A stretch of DNA of 25,776 bases from Corallococcus sp. (GTDB lineage: Bacteria; Bacillota; Clostridia; Christensenellales; CAG-314), in contig JAMPHX010000009.1 in assembly GCA_023663205.1 (NCBI GenBank), forward strand, positions 1-25,776. The letters run 5' to 3'. The position numbers and the translations under genes are program-made. Shown here in pieces: positions 14,657-23,151 of this stretch; position 1 is the stretch's first letter, and each line of letters opens with the position of its first letter. A model generated the notes under the pieces. The model was not told the DNA's origin. It was given only the letters and a program-made list of their open reading frames with translations, and did no database searches.

Positions 14657-16309
14657 ATGGAAATACTTTCACCCAAACAACTGTGGCAGGATTTCAATCC
14701 AGAAAGCGAGAATCTCGATACCGTCGTTATGAAAACGGAGGAATCGGGCGGAATAGTTACCCAACACGTTTATTTTACGGGCAGAAGCGTAAGCGACAAG
14801 GCAAAAAGCCGCGTTTACGGAGTTTTTTGTTACAAAAATACCAATTCCAAGAAGAATGCCTTGGTAGTAATAGACGACCCGTTGAAGCCGGTAGACGTAG
14901 ACGAATTGCAGTATTGGGCGGAAAACGGTTTTGTGGCAATGGCGGTAGACGTCAAGGGCGTGTGCGAACAGGGCAGGTTTACCGTGTATCCCACGGCAAT
15001 AGAGTATGCCAATTCCGATACGCGCGAAGACGATTTTGAAATTCGCGGTTCTGCCAAAAATACCAAATGGTACGAGTACGCCGTCAACAATATGCGTGCC
15101 GTAACATTTTTGTCGGAACAGCCTTTTGTAAAGAGCGTTTCGGTAATTACGGTAGGAAGGGGCAGCAAAATAGGTCTTATGGTGCTGGCGGTAGACAAAC
15201 GTCTTACTTGCGGAGCCGTTGTTTTCGGCAATTTGTTCAAGGAGTTTCCTTCGGTAAACGCCGAGCAACTGAGCGTGTTCGATTTGGAAGAACTTGACAA
15301 AGAAGAAATTTACAGTCACGTAGAAAACAACGAAACCGAGCAGATTTGGACAATAGGGCTTAGTCCGCAAAGTTACGTTCCGCTGATAAACGTACCGCTG
15401 TACGTTGTGTGCGGCGGAAACAGCGGACAGGTAAATGTCGAAAAACTCAGTCAAACCTATTACCGCACCAACAAAAAAAGTCGCCTTTTGATAATTCCCG
15501 ATGCATTCGATTATCTGCCCAACTACATGACGGACTGTATTGTCAAGTGGCTCAAAGGCAAAACAAACGACGACGATATGACGCTATCGCAGGTGGATTT
15601 GAACGACGGCAAGTTGACGCTTGCTCTTACAAGTTCGCTTCCCATGGAGGAGTTGGAATTGTGGTATTGCCGTAACCGTAATTTGCGCGGCAAAAACTGG
15701 GTTGTAGCGCCGCTTAGACCTTCCGGAGAAGAAGGGAAGTATTACGGTACCTTGGATTTGTACGAGGAAAACTGCGATTTGTACGCGCTTGCAGTGGCAA
15801 ACGGCGAGGTTGCCGTATCCACCGCGCTTTTACCTATTTCCACTAAAGGTCAGTTTGATACAAAACTCAAAACGTCGCTGCTGTTTACGGGAGAGGAGGA
15901 CGTCAGATTTGTTCCTCTCAATTTTACCGATAAGTGGCACGGACGCGAAATAGAAATTTACAAATGCAAAGGCTATCTCGGCATAGTGGGCGAAAAGGGT
16001 TCGTTTTTCGGAACTTTTGCCATCAGAGATTCTGCAAACCGCAATGAGCAGGGCATACTTAGTTTTGATGTCTGCTGTGACGTAAAGCAAAAACTGCGCG
16101 TATACTGCGTGGTGGATTTCGGCGGCAAAAACCGTACGTATTCCGTCAACGTCGGTCTTATAGGCGACGGGAAGTGGCAACGCGTCATAATAAACAGCAG
16201 TACTTTCCGCGAACACGAGGGACACGCAATGAACGCCGACGACATTGCGGATATGCTGATGTTTTACGCCGACGACAAGTTTATAATAAACAATGTGTCG
16301 CTTGTTTGA
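14657..16309 (+). CDS. Alpha/beta-hydrolase-like protein lacking the nucleophile
   Basis: 550 residues in two parts. Residues about 35-300 resemble the acetylxylan-esterase/dienelactone-hydrolase type of alpha/beta hydrolase: ALVVIDDP strand, FVAMAVDVKG, then VSVITVGRGSKIGLMVLAVDKRL (161-183), which is where the G-x-S-x-G nucleophile elbow should be. Here it reads G167-R-G-S-K, so the serine is not in the usual position. LINVPLYVVCGGNSGQVN (about 235-260) matches the strand that carries the catalytic Asp. Residues about 310-550 are beta-rich and may bind ligand or partner. It has no signal peptide, so it is cytoplasmic. GGAG precedes the ATG. It heads a unit with DUF951 and signal peptidase I. 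The function is unknown; a non-catalytic relative is likely. Confidence 0.55.
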   Translation: MEILSPKQLWQDFNPESENLDTVVMKTEESGGIVTQHVYFTGRSVSDKAKSRVYGVFCYKNTNSKKNALVVIDDPLKPVDVDELQYWAENGFVAMAVDVKGVCEQGRFTVYPTAIEYANSDTREDDFEIRGSAKNTKWYEYAVNNMRAVTFLSEQPFVKSVSVITVGRGSKIGLMVLAVDKRLTCGAVVFGNLFKEFPSVNAEQLSVFDLEELDKEEIYSHVENNETEQIWTIGLSPQSYVPLINVPLYVVCGGNSGQVNVEKLSQTYYRTNKKSRLLIIPDAFDYLPNYMTDCIVKWLKGKTNDDDMTLSQVDLNDGKLTLALTSSLPMEELELWYCRNRNLRGKNWVVAPLRPSGEEGKYYGTLDLYEENCDLYALAVANGEVAVSTALLPISTKGQFDTKLKTSLLFTGEEDVRFVPLNFTDKWHGREIEIYKCKGYLGIVGEKGSFFGTFAIRDSANRNEQGILSFDVCCDVKQKLRVYCVVDFGGKNRTYSVNVGLIGDGKWQRVIINSSTFREHEGHAMNADDIADMLMFYADDKFIINNVSLV

Positions 16310-16350
16310 TGTTTTCAAAACCAAACCTGCGCAAAATAACCGATAACCGT

Positions 16351-16545
16351 ATGTTAAGAGCAAATATAGGAGATACTGTTACTACAAAGAAACCGCACGC
16401 TTGCGGAACCGACAAGTGGATTGTTACGCGCGTGGGCGCGGATTACAAAATAAAGTGCGTCGGCTGCGGACGTGTCGTGGAGTTGACAAGCGAGAAGTTT
16501 CACAAGGCGGTAAAAAATGTCGAACCTGTCGGACAAACAACTTAA
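16351..16545 (+). CDS. DUF951 family protein
   Basis: 64 residues. The sequence IGDTVTTKKPHACGTDKWIVTRVGADYKIKCVGCGR has the DUF951 pattern: G-D, K-K-P-H-x-C-G, W-x-V-x-R-x-G and a C-x-x-C-G pair that may bind metal. The function is not established; in Firmicutes the gene commonly lies among core genes. Start choice: homologues begin just before the I-G-D motif, favouring ATG 16351, but neither this nor the in-frame ATG at 16309 has a Shine-Dalgarno. ATG 16309 overlaps the stop of the previous gene (TGATG) and could start a 78-residue product by coupling. The 3' end overlaps lepB by 29 nt. Confidence 0.82.
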   Translation: MLRANIGDTVTTKKPHACGTDKWIVTRVGADYKIKCVGCGRVVELTSEKFHKAVKNVEPVGQTT

Positions 16546-17188
16546 TAGCGAATCAGAGTCGCAAACCGACGTTACTTCGACTGAGGGTGAAGCAACAGTC
16601 AAACGCCGTGCGCCGATTGGGGAAAAGATACTCAATATTCTGCTTGTAATTTCGGTATTGATATTTGTATGCGTAATAGTCGTCAAAGGATTTTTGTTTT
16701 GTACGGTCACGGTGCAGCAAACCTCAATGACTCCGACGCTTGCGGACGGGCAAACGGTAAGCGTAAGCAAAGTCCGTCCTTTGGAACGCGGAAACATAGT
16801 GGTGTTCTACAAGGATGACGTTGCCAATAAGTTTTTTGCGGCGTTCGGCAATAAGGACAAAAAACTCGTCAAGCGCGTAGTTGCCGTCGGAGGCGACAAA
16901 CTGTGGGCGGAATTGCAGTCCGACGGGACATATGCGTTCAGGGTAAAAACGCCGCAAGGCGACGTTTTGGACGAAACGGGTTATACATTCGACGGAAAGT
17001 CTGTTGAAATTCCCAATGTCGTTGCCGACAGATTGGGCAAAATGTCCGACCACGTAGGTTACGACAACGCGCTTGTAATAGATGAAGGGTATTTTTTTGC
17101 AATGGGCGACAACCGCAACGGCAGCGAAGATTCGCGCGGAGAGTTGTGGCAAGTACCGTATACGCGTTTGTTCGGCACGGTTATTTAA
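16517..17188 (+). CDS. lepB: Signal peptidase I
   Basis: 223 residues. A charged cytoplasmic N-terminus (1-36) is followed by one membrane anchor (about 37-61), then the extracytoplasmic catalytic domain. The Ser/Lys dyad is visible: S70 in QQTSMTPTL and K119 in LVKRVVAVGGD; the box GDNRNGSEDSR lies near the C-terminus. It cleaves signal peptides of exported proteins at the outer face of the membrane. A 50-residue insertion between the dyad and the last box is common in this family. AAGGCGG precedes the ATG. The gene overlaps DUF951 by 29 nt and ends at a strong terminator. Confidence 0.95.
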   Translation: MSNLSDKQLNSESESQTDVTSTEGEATVKRRAPIGEKILNILLVISVLIFVCVIVVKGFLFCTVTVQQTSMTPTLADGQTVSVSKVRPLERGNIVVFYKDDVANKFFAAFGNKDKKLVKRVVAVGGDKLWAELQSDGTYAFRVKTPQGDVLDETGYTFDGKSVEIPNVVADRLGKMSDHVGYDNALVIDEGYFFAMGDNRNGSEDSRGELWQVPYTRLFGTVI

Positions 17189-17213
17189 TTTGATATTTGT
17201 AATTTTGCAAAGC

Positions 17214-17244
17214 AGTCTTGCCTGATACGGCAAGACTTTTTTAT
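17214..17244 (+). terminator. Terminator after lepB
   Basis: AGTCTTGCC (17214-17222) and GGCAAGACT (17229-17237) form a perfect 9-bp stem, loop TGATAC, followed by TTTTTATT. Confidence 0.9.
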
Positions 17245-17291
17245 TGCGGTAAAGTTTGTATATTTTATTTTTAAACACACAACTTATTTGT

Positions 17292-18716
17292 ATGAAGAAC
17301 AACAAACCAATCGATTACTTGGATAAATTGCGTACTTTGTACGGTACGTCGGACGACTTCCGAGTGCGCACGTTAGACGCAGGCATTACCGTCAACGTGG
17401 TAAGTTTGGACACAATGTGCAGCGACGACAAAATAACGGAATATGTAATAAAGCCGCTTGTCTGTTTGGGCGATGTGCAAAGCGCAAAAGACGTGGAGAA
17501 AAAAATATCTTTCGGTGTTGCGGTAAACAAGTGTGTCAGTTTTGACGACGCCGTTTCCAAATTTCTTAACGGTCACACGCTCATAATATGCGACGACGGG
17601 TGTCTGTCGGTAGATACGCGTATCGAAACGGGCAGAAGTGTAGCCGAGCCGCCTACCGCTCTTGTAATGCGCGGTCCGCGCGAAGGCTTTGTGGAAGATA
17701 TGAAGGTCAATTTGACCCTCATTCGCAAACGGCTCAAAACAACTCAACTCAAAACCGTCAACGTATCTGCGGGCAAGTTTACCGATACGTCAATCTGCGT
17801 GTGTTACTTGGAAGGCATTGCACAGCAAAAAATCGTCGACGACATAATACAGCGAATAAGCGCAATAGATATTGACGGAATATTGGATAGTAGTTTTGTT
17901 GCGGTGTACCTCGACAAACAAAAATCCGCGCTGTTTCACCGCGTTGGTTCTACCGAAAAGCCGGACGTCGCGGTAGGCAAATTGTTAGAAGGCAGGGTGG
18001 CTGTGATAGTAGACGGTTCTCCAATGGTGCTTACCGTCCCGTATTTGTTCATCGAGGATTTGCAAAGTCCGGGGGATTATTACGAAAGCGCGTCGGTAAC
18101 GTCTTTGGGGCGTATACTGCGCTTTATAAGCGCGCTTGTATCGGTGCTGCTGCCGGCGCTGTTTGTGTGTCTGCAAAAGTACAATTACCAAATAATCCCC
18201 CTCAAATTTTTGATAACGATACTAAATGCCACCGAGGCAATACCCTTTTCGCCGCTTACGGAAATGCTTATTGTAATAATAATTTTCGATATTCTGCGCG
18301 AAGCCAACTTGCGTATGCCTACTGCCGTAGGTATGTCGCTTTCGCTTGTAGGCGCAATAGTTTTGGGCGATGCGGCTGTTCAGGCGGGCGTATTGGGTGC
18401 GCCGGCGGTAATGGTGGGCGCGCTTTCGGGCATAGGACTGTACACAATGCCGGAAAACACTCTTATGCTATCTATTTTGCGTTTGACTTTTACCTATATA
18501 GGCGGTGTTGCGGGCTTGTTCGGCGTAGTTATTGCGATGCTTGCGCTTATTGTATATATGGTAAGTCTGCAAGAGTATTCCGCGCCGTTTGTCGCGCCTT
18601 ATGCGCCTTCGGTTGCAAGCGACAAAAAGGACGCGGTTATGCAAACGTCCGTAGACAAAATGACAAAGCGTCCCGATTCGTTTAAAAACGACAACAAGGT
18701 TAGGAGAGGCAAATGA
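17292..18716 (+). CDS. gerA: Spore germination protein, GerA family (receptor A subunit)
   Basis: 474 residues. Residues 1-265 form the soluble N-terminal region with the family signature EPPTALVMRGPREGFVED (119-136). Residues about 270-425 carry the membrane part: a helix at 273-293, PFSPLTEMLIVIIIFDILREANLRMP (318-343), then three more helices to about 425. A charged tail of 50 residues ends the protein. The A subunit sits in the spore inner membrane and, with GerB and GerC, senses germinants; recent work on the family describes an ion channel. No Shine-Dalgarno precedes the ATG at 17292, and a TTG 36 bases upstream is no better, so initiation may be weak or the start misjudged. The stop overlaps gerB by 4 nt. 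Confidence 0.92.
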   Translation: MKNNKPIDYLDKLRTLYGTSDDFRVRTLDAGITVNVVSLDTMCSDDKITEYVIKPLVCLGDVQSAKDVEKKISFGVAVNKCVSFDDAVSKFLNGHTLIICDDGCLSVDTRIETGRSVAEPPTALVMRGPREGFVEDMKVNLTLIRKRLKTTQLKTVNVSAGKFTDTSICVCYLEGIAQQKIVDDIIQRISAIDIDGILDSSFVAVYLDKQKSALFHRVGSTEKPDVAVGKLLEGRVAVIVDGSPMVLTVPYLFIEDLQSPGDYYESASVTSLGRILRFISALVSVLLPALFVCLQKYNYQIIPLKFLITILNATEAIPFSPLTEMLIVIIIFDILREANLRMPTAVGMSLSLVGAIVLGDAAVQAGVLGAPAVMVGALSGIGLYTMPENTLMLSILRLTFTYIGGVAGLFGVVIAMLALIVYMVSLQEYSAPFVAPYAPSVASDKKDAVMQTSVDKMTKRPDSFKNDNKVRRGK

Positions 18717-19879
18717 AAAACGAAATTACGGTAAAACAAACTTCGCTAATACTTATGTTGGTAATAACCGGCGGCAAATATCTTTCGCTTCCGCGTATAC
18801 TCGCCGAACAGGTGGGGCGGGACAGTTGGCTGACTGTTTTGATTTTGCTTGCGGTGGATTTTATATGTTTGGCGTTTTTTCTGTGGGCAATAAAGTTGAA
18901 CAAAAACAAACTTTCGTTTTATCAAACGCTTTCCGCCACAGTCGGAGCAGTGGTATCCAAAATTATTTTGGTAATATTTGCGTGCTTTCTTGTAATAAGG
19001 GTAGTGGGTATGTATTCTGGAGTATACCAACTGTTTGTAGCCACTTTCGGAATACGCACCAATTGGTTCGGATTTATTCTGCCGATAGGCGCGCTGGTTA
19101 TGTTTTCCGTTTCGCGCGGAATGCGCGCAATAGGACGGCTCAATCAACTGCTGTTTGTATTGATACTGCTTTCGCTTGTTGCCATTATCGTCACTCCCGC
19201 AATGCACATACAACTTTCCGAGTTGCAGCCCGTAGCCGAGGACGGCTTCGGCAAGATTTTCAAAACGGCGGCGGTAAACAGTTTTTGGTTTTCCGATTAC
19301 GCATTTATATATTTTATAATGGGCGACGTCAAACGCGAAAAGCGTGTATTTACGCCTGCTTGCATATGCTTTGCCGCAGGCGCAGCGCTTACCGTGGCAA
19401 TGTATATTCTGTTTACGGGCTTGTACGGAGATATGATGCAGTACACAGACCTCGCAATGAGTAAGGTTAGCCAATTTTCCATTACGGCGGCAACAAGCGG
19501 CAGACTCGACTGGCTGTTTGTTACCATTTGGACAATGTCGATGTTTATCAAGATTACGGTATTTACCTTTTCTCTGTACAAGTGCTTTGAGCATTTGTTC
19601 GGAATAAACGAAAGCAAATTTAATCCTTGGCTGTGTATCGGAGTACTGTCGTTTGCTTTGCTGCCGCTGTTTGTCACTGCGGAAACGCTCAACAGAGACG
19701 TAACAAAGTATTTGATGTATCCGTTTTGGATTATTCAGTATGTACTGCCGTTATGTATGCCGCTGCTTGTCAAAAAGGCAAACGACAAAACTGATTTGCA
19801 AAAAATTCCTTTTGTCAAATCCAACGACGTGCCTGTCGGCAAAAAACGCAAAAAGGCGGTGAAAGCAATTGAACGGTAA
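18713..19879 (+). CDS. gerB: Spore germination permease, GerB family (receptor B subunit)
   Basis: 388 residues with about ten hydrophobic helices, an APC-superfamily spore permease. It starts with TVKQTSLILMLVITGGKYLSLPRILAEQVGRDSW, the usual first two segments of GerAB/GerKB, where family members carry the germinant-binding transporter fold. The C-terminus is basic (KKRKKAVKAIER). The B subunit binds the nutrient germinant. ATGA overlap with gerA and an AGGAGAGG ribosome binding site; the 3' end overlaps gerC by 11 nt. The amino acid or sugar sensed cannot be read from sequence. Confidence 0.92.
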   Translation: MKNEITVKQTSLILMLVITGGKYLSLPRILAEQVGRDSWLTVLILLAVDFICLAFFLWAIKLNKNKLSFYQTLSATVGAVVSKIILVIFACFLVIRVVGMYSGVYQLFVATFGIRTNWFGFILPIGALVMFSVSRGMRAIGRLNQLLFVLILLSLVAIIVTPAMHIQLSELQPVAEDGFGKIFKTAAVNSFWFSDYAFIYFIMGDVKREKRVFTPACICFAAGAALTVAMYILFTGLYGDMMQYTDLAMSKVSQFSITAATSGRLDWLFVTIWTMSMFIKITVFTFSLYKCFEHLFGINESKFNPWLCIGVLSFALLPLFVTAETLNRDVTKYLMYPFWIIQYVLPLCMPLLVKKANDKTDLQKIPFVKSNDVPVGKKRKKAVKAIER

Positions 19880-21041
19880 AGTTAAAAGTAAATTGATATA
19901 TTTGGCTGTTGCCGCGGCGGTAGTGTTTATGTCGATAAGTTTTACGGGGCAGGACGTATCTTCGCGCGAGATTATTATCGGCTTGGGCATCGATTACAGA
20001 CCGGAAGAAAAACAGTACGCCGTCATTGCGGAAGTAGTCAGTCCGTCGGGAGGCGCAAGTCAACAAGTGGGGACTTTCAGCAAAACTATTTACGGTAAAG
20101 GCGAAACTATGGAAACGGCGTTTACGGATATGTATGCCGATACGGGAATGACGCCGTCGCTCGGACAATGTCAGTTGCTTGTTTTGGGCGGCAGTTTGTA
20201 TCTCAATACCGACGTCAAACACGTAGTGTCGTACTTTTCGGCATACGACGCATTTAAGGATAGCGCAAATGTTTGCGTCACGCAAGACGACGCCGAAAAA
20301 CTGTTTCAAACGCAAATGCCCCTTTCAAGCAGCGTATCGCTTGCCGTTACGCAATTGCTCAACCAAGGCAGTTCCGTCGGGTTTACTTCGCATTACCTAA
20401 TAGACTTTATCAAAAGACAAATAGACGGAAGCAAGTGCTCTTGCGCCAATTTGATTGAAACCGTCAGTCAGGAAAACAAAGCCAACAAGGATGACAGCAA
20501 TCCCGATATGCCAATGTGTTCCTACGAATGTCAAAGGATTGCGGTATTTAAGGATTTCAATTACGTTGCCGCGTTGGATGAGCAGGCAAGCAGAGGATAT
20601 GCGCTGCTATCCGACAGTACGGGTCAGGTTTTTACCGTTGAAAACCAAAATGCCGAAAAGTATCAATCCAAAACCACTACTATCGGAGTAGGAGCCAAAA
20701 ATGTTTCGGATAGTTACCAAATGGAAAGCGGCGCGCTGCACGCGCAATATAATTTGGAGTTGGGTATGAAAAGCGTCCGTACCGGACAGATAAGCAAAGG
20801 CGGCAAAATATATCCGCGTACCCGCCCCGTAATCAGTAACGACGCGCTTGAACAGGCGGCACGGCAAGCCAAAGAGGATATAGAAACATTTTTGCAAGCA
20901 CAGCAACGGTACAATGTAGATGTAATAGGCATACTCGGAGGATTTCACCGTAAGTACAAAAAACAATGGAATGAAATAAAAGACTCTGTTTCTGTTTCGG
21001 ATATAAACTATGACGTTTCGATAGACGTGTACGAAGACTGA
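19869..21041 (+). CDS. gerC: Ger(x)C family germination protein without lipobox
   Basis: 390 residues, matching the Ger(x)C subunit in length and order. After an N-terminal hydrophobic segment (residues 8-26) comes SSREIIIGLGIDYRPEEKQYAVIAEV, the conserved start of domain 1, and the C-terminal domain is recognisable at ALHAQYNLELGM and ...FLQAQQRYNVDVIGILGGFHRKY. GerC subunits are normally lipoproteins with an L-x-G-C lipobox before W/D-x-R-E; here the segment reads SISFTGQDVSSREI, with no cysteine, so it would stay as a membrane-anchored protein. The start is TTG with AAGGCGGTG upstream and overlaps gerB by 11 nt. It is the last gene of the operon. Confidence 0.88.
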   Translation: MNGKVKSKLIYLAVAAAVVFMSISFTGQDVSSREIIIGLGIDYRPEEKQYAVIAEVVSPSGGASQQVGTFSKTIYGKGETMETAFTDMYADTGMTPSLGQCQLLVLGGSLYLNTDVKHVVSYFSAYDAFKDSANVCVTQDDAEKLFQTQMPLSSSVSLAVTQLLNQGSSVGFTSHYLIDFIKRQIDGSKCSCANLIETVSQENKANKDDSNPDMPMCSYECQRIAVFKDFNYVAALDEQASRGYALLSDSTGQVFTVENQNAEKYQSKTTTIGVGAKNVSDSYQMESGALHAQYNLELGMKSVRTGQISKGGKIYPRTRPVISNDALEQAARQAKEDIETFLQAQQRYNVDVIGILGGFHRKYKKQWNEIKDSVSVSDINYDVSIDVYED

Positions 21042-21427
21042 TACCGTCGACTTGTTGTTATTTACACAAACGGCGTATATGACAGACGCAAATGACGCCG
21101 TAAATACAATGAGGCAGCGACGCCGAAATTTGGTGCAAATTATGCAATGTAAACGGCGTCGGCATGTCTTGTAAGATATGTGTATGGTGGTATATGTGTG
21201 CGGTTCAAATGTGTAAATATTAAATTTGCAATTTGACGGCAAGTTGTCCGCAGTGATTCACGGCACTGCGGACAACTTTGTTGTAACGGAAACTTTGACG
21301 TTTATCATACCTATTGCGTTAGACCTTAGCGCAAAAATAAAAAAACAGTTTATATACTCAAAACGAATATCGATAGATTATAACTTTACACAGTAATATT
21401 TTGGGTTTCAAAGTATAGCGTCAGGTA
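21042..21427 (+). other. Intergenic region between gerC and the aminopeptidase
   Basis: No gene is supported. It contains GACGCCGT and ACGGCGTC arms about 50 nt apart near 21090-21160 and the 15-bp hairpin described separately. The right half (21300-21427) is A/T-rich and unremarkable. Confidence 0.5.
21241..21278 (+). terminator. Long hairpin after gerC, probable terminator
   Basis: A perfect 15-bp stem (21241-21255 with 21264-21278) with an 8-nt loop, 200 nt past the gerC stop. The plus-strand tail is TGTTGTAAC, a poor T tract, so termination may be partial or the hairpin may protect the 3' end. Confidence 0.5.
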
Positions 21428-21456
21428 TTGTATTTTTACGGTAGGGGTGGTATAAT
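21428..21456 (+). promoter_or_regulatory. Extended -10 promoter of the M18 aminopeptidase
   Basis: TTGTAT (21428-21433), a 17-bp spacer ending in TGG, and TATAAT (21451-21456). The start is near 21463, leaving an untranslated leader of almost 200 nt before ATG 21659, in which I recognise no known riboswitch. Confidence 0.65.
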
Positions 21457-21658
21457 GTGTTTGTAACGCTTTTACTCAAAGAAATTACCGTTATCGATTT
21501 TTACCGTACCTAACGTAAACTTTGCCGTTTTGCGTGCGGAAGACATTTATATTTGAAGATGACTTGTCGGTTTTTTCTTTGTAGTTATGTTTACGGTGTA
21601 GGTAATCGAAAACCAAATAAATAAAAAACTTTTGCCGCAAATGCGGCGCGGAGGAATA

Positions 21659-22906
21659 ATGGAACTTACGCAATTTTTAAAAACTTCCTATACATCTTAC
21701 CACGCAACTGCCAATTGCGAAAGAATCCTGTCGTCAAACGGATTCAGCCGCTTGTTTGACGGTATGAAGTGGCAACTGCAAGAGGGCGGAAAGTATTACA
21801 TAGTCAAAAACGACAGTTCGCTTATTGCCTTTGTAGTGGGCGATTTGACGGAATATGCCTTCAACATAGTGGAAAGTCACACCGATTCGCCCGCTCTCAA
21901 AGTAAAGGGCAACACGCTTATAGACAGTCCCGAAGGCAAAAGAATAAACGTCGAAACATACGGCGGCGGATTGTTGGACAGTATGACGGACGTGCCTCTG
22001 CGCATTGCGGGACGCATTGTTGCCGACTGTGACGACAAACTTGTGCCTATGCTCGTCCAAAGCGACTACAATGTCAATATTCCGAGTTTGTGCGTACATC
22101 ATTCGGACGCAGGCGACAGGACGGCGCTCAAAGTGCAAAACGATATGCTGCCGCTGCTCGGCAATGCGGAGGACGTGTATTCCACGCTTACCGACGAGGT
22201 TGTCGCCGATGCGGATTTATATGTCGTTTGCGACGTCGAGCCGTCGCTGTGCGGTGCAAGAGGCGAATATTTGGTTGCTCCGCGCATAGACAATCTGACA
22301 AGCGTTTTTGCGTCGCTTCAAGCAGTGTGCGCCGCAAATCCCAAAGGTATTGCCGTGTGCGCATGCTTTGACAACGAGGAGATAGGCAGTTTGACAAAAC
22401 AGGGCGCGCGTTCGGCATTTTTGGAACAGACGCTCAAACGTATAAATAACGCTTTGGGTTACGGCAAAACCGATTACGCAAGGGCGATAGCCAACGGATT
22501 TTTGGTATCGTCGGACAATGCTCACGCAGTACATCCCGCTCATCCGGAAAAGAGCGATATTGCACAAAGGGTGTATTTGAACGGCGGCGTGGTAATAAAA
22601 CATCACGTCAACTATTCGACGGACGGCGTTTCTTCCGCCATTGTCAAAACGCTTTTGGACAGACGCGGAATAGAGTATCAGGATTACTACAACCATTCCG
22701 ACGTGCGTTGTGGCAGTACAATAGGGCTTCTTTCAAGTGCGCAACTTTGCATAAACTCGTGCGATGTCGGTCTTGCTCAACTTGCAATGCACTCGGCAAC
22801 CGAAACGGTAGGCGCAGAGGACATAAATAAATTGAGCGAATTTATGCGAGCGTTTTTCGATTGTTCCATATCGGTAAATTACAGCGGAGAAATTCAAATA
22901 AAATAG
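21659..22906 (+). CDS. M18 family aminopeptidase
   Basis: 415 residues, a cytoplasmic dizinc aminopeptidase of the aspartyl-aminopeptidase family. Metal and catalytic residues are in place: SHTDSP (H74 and D76), DNEEIGS with two glutamates (about 240-246), SSDNAHAVHP (Asp and His), and AMHSATET (the final His ligand). The HHVNYSTDGVSS segment also fits the family. It removes N-terminal residues, often acidic ones, from peptides; families like it form large tetrahedral dodecamers. The ATG is set by GGAGGA four bases upstream (21650-21655). It is a monocistronic gene with its own promoter and terminator. Confidence 0.94.
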   Translation: MELTQFLKTSYTSYHATANCERILSSNGFSRLFDGMKWQLQEGGKYYIVKNDSSLIAFVVGDLTEYAFNIVESHTDSPALKVKGNTLIDSPEGKRINVETYGGGLLDSMTDVPLRIAGRIVADCDDKLVPMLVQSDYNVNIPSLCVHHSDAGDRTALKVQNDMLPLLGNAEDVYSTLTDEVVADADLYVVCDVEPSLCGARGEYLVAPRIDNLTSVFASLQAVCAANPKGIAVCACFDNEEIGSLTKQGARSAFLEQTLKRINNALGYGKTDYARAIANGFLVSSDNAHAVHPAHPEKSDIAQRVYLNGGVVIKHHVNYSTDGVSSAIVKTLLDRRGIEYQDYYNHSDVRCGSTIGLLSSAQLCINSCDVGLAQLAMHSATETVGAEDINKLSEFMRAFFDCSISVNYSGEIQIK

Positions 22907-22952
22907 TTTTAATTTGCAAGTTAATTTCGGCGCGTTATGCCGATTTGCAATC

Positions 22953-22993
22953 ATACCCCTCGAATATTGTTCGAGGGGTATACGTTTTAGTTA
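22953..22993 (+). terminator. Terminator after the M18 aminopeptidase
   Basis: ATACCCCTCGAA (22953-22964) and TTCGAGGGGTAT (22970-22981) form a perfect 12-bp stem, loop TATTG, followed by ACGTTTTAGTTATTTT. The T-rich part begins three bases late. Confidence 0.75.
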
Positions 22994-23151
22994 TTTTATT
23001 TATCTCGTTTTGTTAAACGTCAAAAGTTTTATTTTGCGGTATATGTATTTTGCTTGCAATAGGACGGTATGCGTCAAATCGGTGCGGCGAATTTCTGTCA
23101 TTGCGGCAGTAGGCATTAGCACAAGATAATTGTTGGAGCGCGCAACGGCGG

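Noticed and set aside
20607..21242. 211-codon minus-strand frame over the end of gerC
   Set aside because: A shadow of gerC with typical antisense composition and no ribosome binding site.
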